Assembly (NCBI GenBank): GCA_023264815.1
Contig: JAHFUZ010000017.1
Span: 1-64,000, forward strand
Length of the DNA stretch: 64,000 nucleotides
DNA from: Arthrobacter sp.
GTDB lineage: Bacteria; Actinomycetota; Actinomycetes; Actinomycetales; Micrococcaceae
Direction of reading: 5' to 3'
Part shown: positions 25,556-34,397 of the stretch, piece after piece
Position numbering within the stretch: the first letter of the stretch is position 1
How the letters are laid out: each line of letters starts with the position of its first letter
Notes under the pieces: model-generated
What the model was told of the DNA's origin: nothing
Databases searched by the model: none
Seen by the model: only the letters and a program-made list of their open reading frames with translations
Made by a program: the position numbers and the translations under genes

Positions 25556-26203
25556 ATGAGCACGCGTTTTGAAGACCGCACCGATGCCGGTGAGCAGCTT
25601 GCAGCGGTCCTGACGCAGTTCCGGGAACAGCCCGATGCCGTGGTGCTGGGGCTGGCCCGGGGCGGGATCCCGGTCGCGGCCGCGGCGGCCAAGGCCCTCT
25701 ATCTTCCCCTGGGAGCCGTCCTGGTCCGGAAGCTCGGCATTCCCGGCCACGATGAAACCGCTTACGGCGCGCTGGCCTGGTCCGGCGGGCGTGTGGTGCG
25801 GCTGCTTAACCGGCCCCTGATCGCCCGCGTCCTTGAACATGGAGTCCGCCAGGCGTGGCTCGACGAAGTGGAACACCGCGAGCGGGCCGAGCTGCTCCGC
25901 CGGGCCGAGACATATCCGGGGATAAGCCACGACCTGACCGGAAAAACAGTTCTCCTGGTGGACGACGGGCTGGCTACCGGGGCCACGATGCGCGCCGCCG
26001 TGGAGGCTGTCCGGTCAGCCGGGGCAGCACGCATAGTGGCCGCCGCACCGGTGGGCTCGGTGGAAGCCTACACCGCAGTGTCCAAGGTCTGCGATGCCGT
26101 CCTGTGCCTGCACCTTCCGGGCAAATTCCGCGCGGTGGGCAGCTTCTACCGGCACTTTGAGCAGCTCACCGACGAGGACGCCATCAGCTTCCTCCGGTCC
26201 TAG
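25556..26203 (+). CDS. Phosphoribosyltransferase family protein
   Basis: 215 residues, type I phosphoribosyltransferase fold. The PRPP-binding loop VLLVDDGLATGAT is at 132-144, and GLARGGIPVAAAAAKAL at 32-48 is the usual pyrophosphate-contact region. RKLGIPGHDETAYGA resembles a group of stand-alone phosphoribosyltransferases often linked to stress or dienelactone-hydrolase-like proteins rather than to a known purine salvage enzyme, so the acceptor base is unassigned. GGAGAGAGG lies just before ATG 25556, and a TAGGCT -10-like element lies about 35 bases upstream. It converges with the MFS gene with only four bases between stops. Confidence 0.85.
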   Translation: MSTRFEDRTDAGEQLAAVLTQFREQPDAVVLGLARGGIPVAAAAAKALYLPLGAVLVRKLGIPGHDETAYGALAWSGGRVVRLLNRPLIARVLEHGVRQAWLDEVEHRERAELLRRAETYPGISHDLTGKTVLLVDDGLATGATMRAAVEAVRSAGAARIVAAAPVGSVEAYTAVSKVCDAVLCLHLPGKFRAVGSFYRHFEQLTDEDAISFLRS

Positions 26204-26207
26204 GGCC

Positions 26208-27614
26208 CTAGACCCTGGCCCGCCGCTTCCGAACGGCGGCTGCACAGGCCAGGCCCAGGCCAAACAGCACACCGGCGGCCACAACGGGCACCGCAAAGGC
26301 CGCATGGTAGCCGGACTGCTGGGCCAGCTGACCACCCACCGCGGATCCCAGCGCTGCACCTGCCACAAGCCCGCTGGCCAGGGCGGTCATCACTGTTCCG
26401 AGCCGTTCCGCCGGAGCCACAAGTCCTCCGATGGCAAACACCGTAACCATCACGGGACCCACCGGCAGTCCAAGGACCAGCAGGACGCCCACCATACCGC
26501 CCAAGGACTCCGGCACCACCAACAGCAGTGCCAGCCCGGCCATGACCGCCGCACTGACCATCCAGCGGGCGGCCGGTGTGAAGCTCCGGGGCCAGTAGGC
26601 CACGGACAATGCGGCAGCGGCGGAGCTCAATCCCATCACCGCGTACAGGAGACCGGCGATTTCGGAGCTGGCGTAACTGGCGGAAAAGGAGCTCAGTGCC
26701 GTTTGAGTGGATCCGAAGAACGTCCCCATGGCCACCATGGCCAGGACGGGCAGGGCCACCACGGCAGGGACCCTGGCGGCCTTGGCTCCGGTGGTCCGTT
26801 TCAGGGGCACGGCCTTGTGGGTGCGGTGCACGGCAAACGCGGGGACGAGCGTTATGGTCATCAGCACAGCCAGTGCCAGCGGAAGCCAGGGGGCAACCAG
26901 GCTGGCCAGGATGCCCACCAGCGCCGGCCCCAGGACAAAGGTCAGTTCGTCCGCTGTTCCCTCGTAGGACAACGCGGTATCGAGGTCCCGGCCGGCGTCC
27001 TTGCCCAGGCCACTCGCGGCCTGGCCCCGGGACGTCAGCGCCATCCAGCGGACGCGGGCCAGCGGCCCCACCTGCGGGCACGTTGCACCTGCCAGGAAGG
27101 CCGCCACGACCAGGGCGACGGGGAACGAAGCGTCTGTTGTAACCGCCCCGCCCATGGCGATCAGGGCCACCACGGCCAGGGAATTTAACACCGCGGCCGC
27201 CAGAAGCACCGGACGTTGTCCGCGCCGGTCCGCCAAGGCACCGAATACGGGGGCCCCCAGGGCGGAGCCGATTCCCACGGCCCCGGCGGCCGTGCCGCCC
27301 AAGGCGTACGATCCGGTGCCGGACGTCACCAGGGTTAGTGCACCGACGGTGAGCATGGCCAGGGGCAGCCGGGCAAAAAGGCCCAGAGGGATGAAGCTGC
27401 GGCCGGCGAGGTGAGGCAGCCGCGCGAAGCGGCCCCCGGAACGCACTCCAGGTGCACAAACCGGACTGTTGGGAGCGGCGGGCTGTGGCTGCTGCGCGGT
27501 CGGCGCCATGGCCGCAGTCGACGGCGGTGCGTCAGTGCGGCGCGACGGCGAAGCATCGTGGAAGCGGGCGGCTTCCGAGGCAACTGGGAGTGAAGAAAGA
27601 GGTGAAGGGTTCAA
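26208..27614 (-). CDS. MFS transporter
   Basis: Up to 468 residues, with 12 predicted membrane helices beginning near residue 77 (RSFIPLGLFARLPLAMLTVG). The loop after helix 2 has GAPVFGALADRRGQRPVLL, the major-facilitator motif A (GxxxDRxGRR type). A drug or metabolite exporter is likely. The start is unclear. TTG 27614 gives a Ser/Pro-rich 75-residue extension and has no ribosome site; ATG 27509 is a shorter alternative. The only strong Shine-Dalgarno sequence (GGAGGAGGG) is paired with an ATG at 27642 in another frame, which opens a 36-codon reading frame ending 22 bases before ATG 27509. Confidence 0.85.
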   Translation of the reverse strand: MNPSPLSSLPVASEAARFHDASPSRRTDAPPSTAAMAPTAQQPQPAAPNSPVCAPGVRSGGRFARLPHLAGRSFIPLGLFARLPLAMLTVGALTLVTSGTGSYALGGTAAGAVGIGSALGAPVFGALADRRGQRPVLLAAAVLNSLAVVALIAMGGAVTTDASFPVALVVAAFLAGATCPQVGPLARVRWMALTSRGQAASGLGKDAGRDLDTALSYEGTADELTFVLGPALVGILASLVAPWLPLALAVLMTITLVPAFAVHRTHKAVPLKRTTGAKAARVPAVVALPVLAMVAMGTFFGSTQTALSSFSASYASSEIAGLLYAVMGLSSAAAALSVAYWPRSFTPAARWMVSAAVMAGLALLLVVPESLGGMVGVLLVLGLPVGPVMVTVFAIGGLVAPAERLGTVMTALASGLVAGAALGSAVGGQLAQQSGYHAAFAVPVVAAGVLFGLGLACAAAVRKRRARV

Positions 27615-27642
27615 GATTCCGGGCTCGTTCAGTCATGCGCAT
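27532..27642 (-). CDS. Possible 36-codon leader peptide before the MFS gene
   Basis: ATG 27642 follows GGAGGAGGG at five-base spacing, a much better initiation site than any for the MFS protein. The frame reads MRMTERARNLEPFTSFF and ends with TGA at 27532-27534. It could be a regulatory leader peptide, or the true N-terminus of the MFS protein if one base is missing or added between the frames. No similarity to a known protein is seen. Confidence 0.35.
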   Translation of the reverse strand: MRMTERARNLEPFTSFFTPSCLGSRPLPRCFAVAPH

Positions 27643-27662
27643 CGTCCCTCCTCCCGATGCGC
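27637..27662 (-). promoter_or_regulatory. Hairpin that presents the Shine-Dalgarno site in its loop
   Basis: On the minus strand GCGCATCG and CGATGCGC form a perfect 8-bp stem with the ten-base loop GGAGGAGGGA. The ribosome site is in the loop and the ATG at 27642 in the stem, so translation could depend on RNA folding. Confidence 0.45.
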
Positions 27663-27681
27663 GCAACCCGGTAACTTCCCA

Positions 27682-27687
27682 ATTATA
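27682..27687 (-). promoter_or_regulatory. Consensus -10 element upstream of the MFS gene
   Basis: TATAAT on the minus strand, a perfect match, just after the sbcC stop codon. A clear -35 is not visible. It would give a leader of roughly 35 bases to ATG 27642. Confidence 0.5.
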
Positions 27688-27693
27688 GCCGGA

Positions 27694-30600
27694 CTACATC
27701 AGTGCTTCGCCGGCGTCGGAAATGCGGAGAGTGGAGCCGTTGCGGCCCTTCAGCACCTGAAGCTGCGTTCCAATCCGCTGCTTCATCTCCCCCACATGGC
27801 TGACCAGGCCAACAACGCGCCCGCCGTCCCGCAGGCCTTCCAGTGCGTCCATGACCTGTTCGAGCGACTGCTCATCCAGGCTGCCGAAGCCTTCGTCGAC
27901 GAACAGCGTGTCGATCTGGATGCCGCCCGATTCCTGCTGGACAACGTCCGCAAGGCCAAGGGCCAGCGAGAGGGATGCCATAAAGGATTCGCCGCCGGAC
28001 AGTGTGGACGTATCCCTGCGGTGCCCGGTCCATTGGTCCACCACTTCCAGGCCCAAGCCGGACCTGGCGCCACGTGCCGCCTTCGCATCGGAATGCTGCA
28101 GCAGGTACCGTCCGTCACTCATGGCCACCAGGCGTTCCGACGCCGCCAAGGCCACCTGCTCGAGCCGTGCCGCCAGGACATAGCTGTTCAGGCTCATGCG
28201 GTAGGTGTTCTCGCCCCGGCCCGCGGCGGTATCAGCCAGCGCCGTGAGCAGCCGCGCGTGTTCCCTGGGCCCGCGGGCGGATCCGGCTAGCTCCCCATAG
28301 TCTTGGCCAATGGCGGCCAGCGACGCGGCACAGCGGGCAGCCAGGCCGGCAGCAAGGTCGGCGTCGCGGGCCTCGTGGCTGGACTTCGCCGCAGCTTCCT
28401 GCAGTTCTGCCAGCAGATGCTCGTCCACCGCCGTACCCGCGGCCGCTTCCTTCACGGCAAGCACCATATCCTCCGCTGCGAAAAGCTCGGCGATCCGTGC
28501 CTGTTCATCCTGGCCCGCGCGGACGTCAGCCAGCAAGGCGGCTGCCTCTGCGCCAGCGAGCAGCTGCGCCCGGGCCTCGGCGGCCGAGCCAAAGCCCGCA
28601 TCCGGCAGCGCCCGTTCCAGCTCCAGCCGGGCGTCTTCCGCGCGGACCGTGGCCTTGTCCAGCCGGTCGCGGGCATCCACCGCCTGCTCCAAGGTGGCAG
28701 CGGCGTCCTGCAGGGACCGGAGCCTGCGCGTGAGGCTGGGGTGATCGCCGCGGAGTCCTGCCAGTGCCTGGTCCAGGGACGTTATGTTCTCCCCCACTCC
28801 TGCCACTGCGGCGGTCACCTGCGCGAGTTCCTCCGAAGTGCTCTGGTTGGCGGCCTCGGCAGCTGCGATGCGGGTCTCCAGGGCATCAATCCGGTCCCGG
28901 AGATCGGCAAGCTGTTTCACGGCGAGCTGGGACTGGCCGGCTGCCTCGCGGGCCGCCGCCGCAGCCTGAATGGCCACGTCCTCTGGCGTATCCCCGCCCT
29001 GGCCCGCCAGGACAGCCACGAGCAGGCTCGCCTCACCCAGTGCGGTACTGGCCGCTGCCAGCCTGGCTTCCGCGTCCTCGTTGGCTTGCTGGGCGGATTC
29101 CTCGGCCTGGCTGAGCCCCAGGGCGGACGCTGCCGCCGCGGCCGGCGCCGGATGGTGTTCGCTGCCGCAGACCGGGCAGGCCTGCCCGTCGGCCAGTTGT
29201 GCCGCGAGTTCGGCGGCCGCGTTGGCAAGTCTCTCCTCACGCAGGTCAAGCCAGCGGGCTTTCGTCCCGAGCTGGAACTCCCGGGACGCCGAGTGGCGCT
29301 CCATGGCCGCAGTCTGCGAAGTCAGCGCCGCTCCGTACCGGCGGACAACGTCCAGCAACTCCTCCGCAGCAGCGGCTTCCTTCACGTGCAGGACGGCGGT
29401 GGAAGCCAGTGCTTCCAGGGGTCCCAGCCCGGCTGCGAGGTCCGAGTGCTCGGCACGCAGATTGACGAGCAGCGTGCGGAGCCCGGCACCTGTTTGGCCC
29501 AGTTCCTGCTGCCGGGTCTCCAGGGACGTGCGCCTGGCGGCCAGGGCCTGGAGACGCTCCTCGTCAGGCAGCCTTGCTTCAACCACGGCAAGCAGGGACC
29601 GGATGCGGCTGAGTTCGCCGGCGAGGTCCGGGGCACCATGAGCATTACCGGCACCGGCGTCACTGGCATTCGCCGTGGCCGGCATCCGGCCTGCGTTGGC
29701 TGCTACGGCTGCATCATTTTCCCCCGCCTCGAAGCCGGAAAGGTCCAGGCCGGCCAGTTCCGGGTGTTCGCCGGCCGCCAGCCGCAGCAGGGTCATGGCC
29801 GATTCCAGCGCACCGGTGGCGTGCCGGACCTGGGATTCCCCTGCCTGCACAGCCTGAAGTTGCCCCGTGAGAACCTCGGCGCGCCGGTGCTGTTCGAGCC
29901 GCGCGGCTTGCCTCTCCCAAGCCGGGAGGGAAGCCTGGGCGGCAGATTTTCTTGCTTTGGCGGCCGCCAGCCGGCGCTGGCGTTCCCGCCGTGCGGTTTC
30001 GTTGCGCAGCCGGTCCAGTGACAGTTGGCTCCGTTCCGCTGCCGCTTCCGCGGCCGCGGACAGTTCCCCTGCGCGCCGGGCCACCGCTGCCTGTAGCCGG
30101 CCGATCCGGGCGCCGGGCTCATCCGGCCAGGCATCCTTCGATGCCGGGCCATCCGCCACCGCTTCATCGGTCACAGCCGAGGCTTCAGCTTCAGCGCGGG
30201 CCGCCAGCAACTCAAGATCCCCGTTGAGCTTCGCAACATCGTTCCGGGCGGCCTGCGCCTGGGCGGAAAGTTCCAGTTCCAATGCCTCAAAACGCTGGGT
30301 ACCAAAGAGTTTTTGCAGCAGTTCCAGTCGCTCGTTGGCCTTGGAACGCAGGAAGGCGGCAAAGTCACCCTGGGGCAGCATCACCACCCGGGTGAACTGC
30401 TCCCGGTCCATGCCCAACAGCGCCGTAATCTCGGCGCCGGCCTCGTCGTTGCGCCCGGATCTCTCCAGCCAGGCGCCGCCGACCCGTTCCCGCAGGAGGG
30501 TTTTTGCCTGCTGGGTGGTGAAACCGTTCTTTCCACGTGCGCTGGGCCGGTCCCAGGCCGGAGACCTGGTGACCTCGAAGTGGCGCCCCTGGGCCGAAAA

Positions 30601-30846
30601 TTCGCAGGTGACCGAAGGCTCCTGCGCCGGTTCCGCGTGGTCGCTGCGGAGCCTTTTGCCTTCCTGGCGGGCACCCGGCACTGATCCGTACAGTGCGAAG
30701 CAGACAGCATCCAGCACGCTGGTTTTGCCGGCACCGGTGGGCCCGTTCAGGAGGAACAGGCCGTGGGCGCTCAGCCTGTCAAAGTCGATCTCTTCGGTGC
30801 CTGCGAACGGCCCGAACGCGGAGATGGCCAGGCGATGGATCCTCAC
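27694..30846 (-). CDS. sbcC: SbcC-type SMC-like ATPase, nuclease subunit C
   Basis: 1050 residues. Walker A GPTGAGKT is at 35-42 and the Q-loop region around RVVMLPQGDFAAFLRSKANE. Two long Ala/Glu/Arg-rich coiled coils flank a zinc hook CPVC (Cys 557 and Cys 560). The ABC signature LSGGES starts at 949 and Walker B is in IDTLFVDEGFGSLDE. With SbcD it forms the ATP-driven nuclease that opens hairpins and trims protein-blocked DNA ends. Its start overlaps the sbcD stop by four bases (ATGA), so the two are coupled and made in proportion. Confidence 0.95.
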   Translation of the reverse strand: MRIHRLAISAFGPFAGTEEIDFDRLSAHGLFLLNGPTGAGKTSVLDAVCFALYGSVPGARQEGKRLRSDHAEPAQEPSVTCEFSAQGRHFEVTRSPAWDRPSARGKNGFTTQQAKTLLRERVGGAWLERSGRNDEAGAEITALLGMDREQFTRVVMLPQGDFAAFLRSKANERLELLQKLFGTQRFEALELELSAQAQAARNDVAKLNGDLELLAARAEAEASAVTDEAVADGPASKDAWPDEPGARIGRLQAAVARRAGELSAAAEAAAERSQLSLDRLRNETARRERQRRLAAAKARKSAAQASLPAWERQAARLEQHRRAEVLTGQLQAVQAGESQVRHATGALESAMTLLRLAAGEHPELAGLDLSGFEAGENDAAVAANAGRMPATANASDAGAGNAHGAPDLAGELSRIRSLLAVVEARLPDEERLQALAARRTSLETRQQELGQTGAGLRTLLVNLRAEHSDLAAGLGPLEALASTAVLHVKEAAAAEELLDVVRRYGAALTSQTAAMERHSASREFQLGTKARWLDLREERLANAAAELAAQLADGQACPVCGSEHHPAPAAAAASALGLSQAEESAQQANEDAEARLAAASTALGEASLLVAVLAGQGGDTPEDVAIQAAAAAREAAGQSQLAVKQLADLRDRIDALETRIAAAEAANQSTSEELAQVTAAVAGVGENITSLDQALAGLRGDHPSLTRRLRSLQDAAATLEQAVDARDRLDKATVRAEDARLELERALPDAGFGSAAEARAQLLAGAEAAALLADVRAGQDEQARIAELFAAEDMVLAVKEAAAGTAVDEHLLAELQEAAAKSSHEARDADLAAGLAARCAASLAAIGQDYGELAGSARGPREHARLLTALADTAAGRGENTYRMSLNSYVLAARLEQVALAASERLVAMSDGRYLLQHSDAKAARGARSGLGLEVVDQWTGHRRDTSTLSGGESFMASLSLALGLADVVQQESGGIQIDTLFVDEGFGSLDEQSLEQVMDALEGLRDGGRVVGLVSHVGEMKQRIGTQLQVLKGRNGSTLRISDAGEALM

Positions 30847-32075
30847 AGCGAGGCCTCCCGGAGGCGCACGTTGTCCAGGGCCCCGGCCAGGGCCAGCCGC
30901 TCGGCGTCGTCAGCGTCCCTGCCGCGGACGTGGTCAAGGAATCCGCAGCACACCGACAGGTCATCCTCTGCCTCGGCAAGGCGCGTGCTGTAGCTGGTGG
31001 ACGCTTTGGCCGCGCCGCCCTGCGGATCAAACCCGAGAACCAGGGTGTCCGGAAAGCGCGCCCGGAGCCGTTCCATTGCTTGTTGCGGGCGCTGGGCATC
31101 CGTCAGAGTGATCTGGCAGTAAGCGTCCTCGGCCCAGGCATGGTCTCCGGATTCGAGCAGCTCGGCGATGGGGCCGCGGAGTACGGCCAGCTTCCTGGGC
31201 GCTTCCCACAGCAGTTCCGAGACAGCCGTGACGCCTTCCTTGCCAACGTCCACGAGCCAGCTGCCCTTGCTGTGGTTGGCTTCGGAGAAAGAGTAGGCCA
31301 GGGGCGAGCCCGAGTACCTGACCTGCGGGGAAAGCGTCTGCCGGCCGTGCAGGTGCCCCAGCGCGGTGTAACTGAAGCCGTCGAACAGGTCCAGCGGCAC
31401 GGCACCCACTCCGCCAATACTGAGGTCCCGTTCGCTGTCGGAACTGATGCCGCCGCTCGCAAAGGTATGGGCCAGAACCACAGAGTGCACCGTTCCGTGG
31501 GCGCTGCGCCGGGCAACGTCCGCCCGGATGAGGTCGGTGGCCGCGCGGGTCACCGTGAAGTGGCTTGCCGGCTCAGCGCCCAGCTGGTCGGCCACGAGCC
31601 GCGGTTCCAGCCAGGGAATCCCGTAAATGGCGAGGACGGCGGCACCGGATGCGCCCTGCGCGCCCGCTGCCCCGCCGGAGGGAACCGCGCTTTCAGTACC
31701 GGTTTCCCCGCCCGGCTCCAACGGCAGGATGAGCGGCTGGTCAAGGTCCGCCAGCCTGGTCCGCAGGTGGACGCCGCCGCGTTCCAGCAGGCGGGAGGCG
31801 AAGCCGAGCCTGATCGCGGAGTCGTGGTTGCCGCTGGTCAGGACCACGGTGGCGCCCGCCTCCGTCAGCCGGACCAGGGCGTCATCCAGCAGGCGCACCA
31901 CGTCGACACCGGGCAGGGCGCGGTCATAGACATCACCGGCGATCAGGACCACGTCCACCGCGTGCGTTGAGACGGCGCGGACGAGCTGATCAACAAATGA
32001 CCGTTGGGCGTCCAGCATTCCGACGCCGTGGAACGACCGGCCCAAATGCCAGTCCGAGGTGTGCAATAACCGCAT
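30843..32075 (-). CDS. sbcD: SbcD exonuclease subunit
   Basis: 410 residues of the Mre11/SbcD family. The metallophosphoesterase core shows DWH (Asp 8, His 10), GDVYD (Asp 48), GNHD (Asn 83, His 84) and the later VLAHTFASGG and ALGHLHGRQ motifs, so both manganese sites look complete. The C-terminal capping domain follows. It is the nuclease partner of SbcC, whose gene overlaps it by four bases. ATG 32075 is preceded six bases upstream by a TAGCTT -10, predicting a leaderless transcript for the sbcDC operon. Confidence 0.95.
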   Translation of the reverse strand: MRLLHTSDWHLGRSFHGVGMLDAQRSFVDQLVRAVSTHAVDVVLIAGDVYDRALPGVDVVRLLDDALVRLTEAGATVVLTSGNHDSAIRLGFASRLLERGGVHLRTRLADLDQPLILPLEPGGETGTESAVPSGGAAGAQGASGAAVLAIYGIPWLEPRLVADQLGAEPASHFTVTRAATDLIRADVARRSAHGTVHSVVLAHTFASGGISSDSERDLSIGGVGAVPLDLFDGFSYTALGHLHGRQTLSPQVRYSGSPLAYSFSEANHSKGSWLVDVGKEGVTAVSELLWEAPRKLAVLRGPIAELLESGDHAWAEDAYCQITLTDAQRPQQAMERLRARFPDTLVLGFDPQGGAAKASTSYSTRLAEAEDDLSVCCGFLDHVRGRDADDAERLALAGALDNVRLREASL

Positions 32076-32081
32076 ATTCCT

Positions 32082-32087
32082 AAGCTA
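32082..32087 (-). promoter_or_regulatory. -10 element of sbcDC (leaderless)
   Basis: TAGCTT on the minus strand, six bases before ATG 32075. Confidence 0.5.
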
Positions 32088-32166
32088 TCGGCTGCCACTG
32101 ACAGTTAAGGAAACCGCCGCAGCAGCCGCCTCTGGTGAATCCGCTCCGGTGTTCGTGCCAGGGCCG

Positions 32167-33135
32167 CTAGCCGCGCTTTCCGTCGAAGAATTCCCGGGCC
32201 TCGTCGCGGCGGGCCTGTGCTTTGATGGCGGGCTCATCGGTGACCCCGGAAGTCTCGGCGTCGCGGGCTGCAGCGTCAAGGTATTCGGCGTCGGTGGCTT
32301 CCACGTCGCTGGCCCCGGCGCCGTGAACATCATCGGTTTCATCATCGGTGAGCGAACCCGCGGCGGGAGTTTCCCCTGCCGCGAAGCCGCGGAAGACGAG
32401 GCCTGCGATCGAGGCACCAACCAGCGGCGCAACCCAGAAAAGCCACAGCTGCTCAAGGGACCAGCGGGAGCTGAACACTGCGGATGCGGTGGCGCGTGCA
32501 GGGTTGAACGGGGCATTGCCCACCGACAGGCCCAGCTGCAGCAGGACAGCGAACGCGAGGCCCACAGCCAGGGCGGCGGCCGCCCTGTTCATGTTGTTGC
32601 GGGCGGTGGTGCCCAGGAAGATGGCCACGAGGATGGCGGCACCCAGAACCTCCAGCAGGAGCACAGCGGCCAGCGGCGCCTGGATGATGGAGTGCTCGCC
32701 GAAGCCTGCAGTCACGGTGTCAAACGCCGTCCTGCTGTCCTGGATGCCCGGAAGGGTCCGAAGGATGCCGAACAGGGCCAGGGCGCCCAGCAGCCCGCCC
32801 ACCAGCTGCGCGCCGATGTACGCCGCCGCGTCGCCCAGGCGGATCCGCCCGGCAACCGCGTGGCCCACCGTCACGGCCGGGTTGAAGTGGCCGCCGGAGA
32901 TGTAGCCGAAGGCCAGCATGGCAGCGGTCACGGCAAGGCCTGCGGCAAGCGCGGCCGGCAACGGGCTGGACTGGGGAATGGAGAAGAGCGGCACACCCAG
33001 TCCTGCCACCACAATGAAGAGGCTGCCGAACGCTTCGGCTGACAGCCTGGACAGCAGCCCGGCCCGCACCCCCGTGCTGGTGCCTGCTGCCGGCCCGGCA
33101 GCGGAGTCATGGTGGACGGGAACGGGCGTGGTCAT
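32167..33135 (-). CDS. Aquaporin (MIP family)
   Basis: 322 residues. Six helices and both half-helix motifs are present: HFNPAVT (Asn 85) and PFNPARA (Asn 211, with the selectivity-filter Arg at 214). It carries water or small neutral solutes. After the last helix, which ends near residue 260, there is an unusual acidic tail of about 60 residues rich in Asp, Glu, Ala and Thr. ATG 33135 has AAGGA with seven-base spacing; the open frame up to 33222 is rejected. It is divergent from the ADP-ribosylglycohydrolase gene across 179 bases. Confidence 0.92.
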   Translation of the reverse strand: MTTPVPVHHDSAAGPAAGTSTGVRAGLLSRLSAEAFGSLFIVVAGLGVPLFSIPQSSPLPAALAAGLAVTAAMLAFGYISGGHFNPAVTVGHAVAGRIRLGDAAAYIGAQLVGGLLGALALFGILRTLPGIQDSRTAFDTVTAGFGEHSIIQAPLAAVLLLEVLGAAILVAIFLGTTARNNMNRAAAALAVGLAFAVLLQLGLSVGNAPFNPARATASAVFSSRWSLEQLWLFWVAPLVGASIAGLVFRGFAAGETPAAGSLTDDETDDVHGAGASDVEATDAEYLDAAARDAETSGVTDEPAIKAQARRDEAREFFDGKRG

Positions 33136-33301
33136 GGGGCAGTCCTTAATCGTTGGCGGGTCGCTGCACGGCAAAATTCGAATCCGCCGGACGTTTCCGC
33201 GGCGGCCACTGCATTCTGCCAAGGAATTCTGGGCGTTGGCTGAGTCTGAGCTTAGTGGATGGGCGGCAGGGCATCCGGAGCATCACCTCTCTGCTGCACG
33301 G

Positions 33302-33307
33302 TAAATT
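33302..33307 (+). promoter_or_regulatory. -10 element of the ADP-ribosylglycohydrolase gene (leaderless)
   Basis: TAAATT, seven bases before ATG 33315. Confidence 0.5.
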
Positions 33308-33314
33308 TGCAGGT

Positions 33315-34397
33315 ATGAGTATCGATCCCGGCACTGCCACGCCCTCCCTGACCTCCCGCATCCACGGCTGCCTCCTGGGCGGCGCTTTGGGCGACTCGCT
33401 GGGCTATGCAGTGGAGTTCGACTCGATCGAGGCTATCCGTGGACGATTCGGCCCGGCCGGTGTGACGGACCTTTCCATGCTCGGGGACAGCGCTCATTTC
33501 TCGGACGACACCCAGATGACGCTTTACACCGTGGACGGTCTGGTGGAGGCGCTGGAATGGGCCAATGACGGGGTAGGCGCCGATGTGAACGCCTGCCTCT
33601 GGCTGGCCTACCTGCGCTGGCTGGACACGCAGGGCGTGCCGTTGCCGTCGTCGGCCCCGGTACAGCCCAAGCGCTGGATCGACGGGCACGAGGTCATGAA
33701 GCACCGCCGGGCACCCGGAAACGCCTGCATCAGCGGGCTGGCCACCGGCGAAATGGGGACGGTTTACCGGCCGGTGAACCCGGATTCCAAGGGATGCGGA
33801 ACCGTAATGCGGTCAGCGCCCTTTGGGCTGATTCCCCACATAGCGTCCGACGCCGTCTACAAGTTGAGTGCCGACGCCGCCTCCCTGACCCACGGCCATC
33901 CTTCCGCCCGGCAGAGTGCCGGCGGCTTCAGCCTGCTCATCCACCGACTGGTGGCCGGCGCCAGCCTGCAGGATGCGGCGGCGGCGGTCCTGGACAGGGT
34001 GCGCGGCCTCGAGGACGTGGCCGAGGAACTCCCGGCGCGGCTCGGGGCAGCCATCCGCTCCGCGGAAGAAGGAGCCATCCTCACGCCGGAGGAACTCGTG
34101 CGGCACCTGGGTGAGGGCTGGGTCGCGGAGGAGGCGTTCGCCGTCGGGCTCTACTCCGTACTGGCCACTGCGCCGGCCCCGGACGCCGGCGTATCGCCGG
34201 CAGACCATTTCCGTGCCGCCATCGCGCTGGCTGCCAACCACAGCGGAGACAGCGATTCGACGGCGTCCATCGCGGGAAACATCCTCGGCGCCTTCTACGG
34301 TGAGGCCTGCCTGCCGGCGGAATGGCTGGAGGCGCTGGAAGCGCCCGAGGTCATCCGCGGCATGGCCGAACTCCTGGTGGGTGTCACGACCGCCTAA
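33315..34397 (+). CDS. ADP-ribosylglycohydrolase family protein
   Basis: 360 residues of the DraG/ARH all-helical fold. The first metal motif is FSDDTQMT (Asp 64, Asp 65, Thr 66) and the second HSGDSDST (Asp 312, Asp 314, Thr 316), matching the two-magnesium site. HGCLLGGALGDSLGYAVEFD opens the domain. It should remove ADP-ribose from a protein, DNA or small molecule; no nitrogenase genes or matching transferase are nearby, so the target is unknown. The released ADP-ribose is a known ligand class for NrtR, which is encoded in this window. The 3' end overlaps the convergent DUF4395 gene by 14 bases. Confidence 0.92.
   Translation: MSIDPGTATPSLTSRIHGCLLGGALGDSLGYAVEFDSIEAIRGRFGPAGVTDLSMLGDSAHFSDDTQMTLYTVDGLVEALEWANDGVGADVNACLWLAYLRWLDTQGVPLPSSAPVQPKRWIDGHEVMKHRRAPGNACISGLATGEMGTVYRPVNPDSKGCGTVMRSAPFGLIPHIASDAVYKLSADAASLTHGHPSARQSAGGFSLLIHRLVAGASLQDAAAAVLDRVRGLEDVAEELPARLGAAIRSAEEGAILTPEELVRHLGEGWVAEEAFAVGLYSVLATAPAPDAGVSPADHFRAAIALAANHSGDSDSTASIAGNILGAFYGEACLPAEWLEALEAPEVIRGMAELLVGVTTA

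Noticed and set aside
28303..30021. A 572-codon plus-strand frame inside sbcC
   Set aside because: It is antisense to the sbcC coiled coils and zinc hook. The translation shows no domain and no ribosome site.
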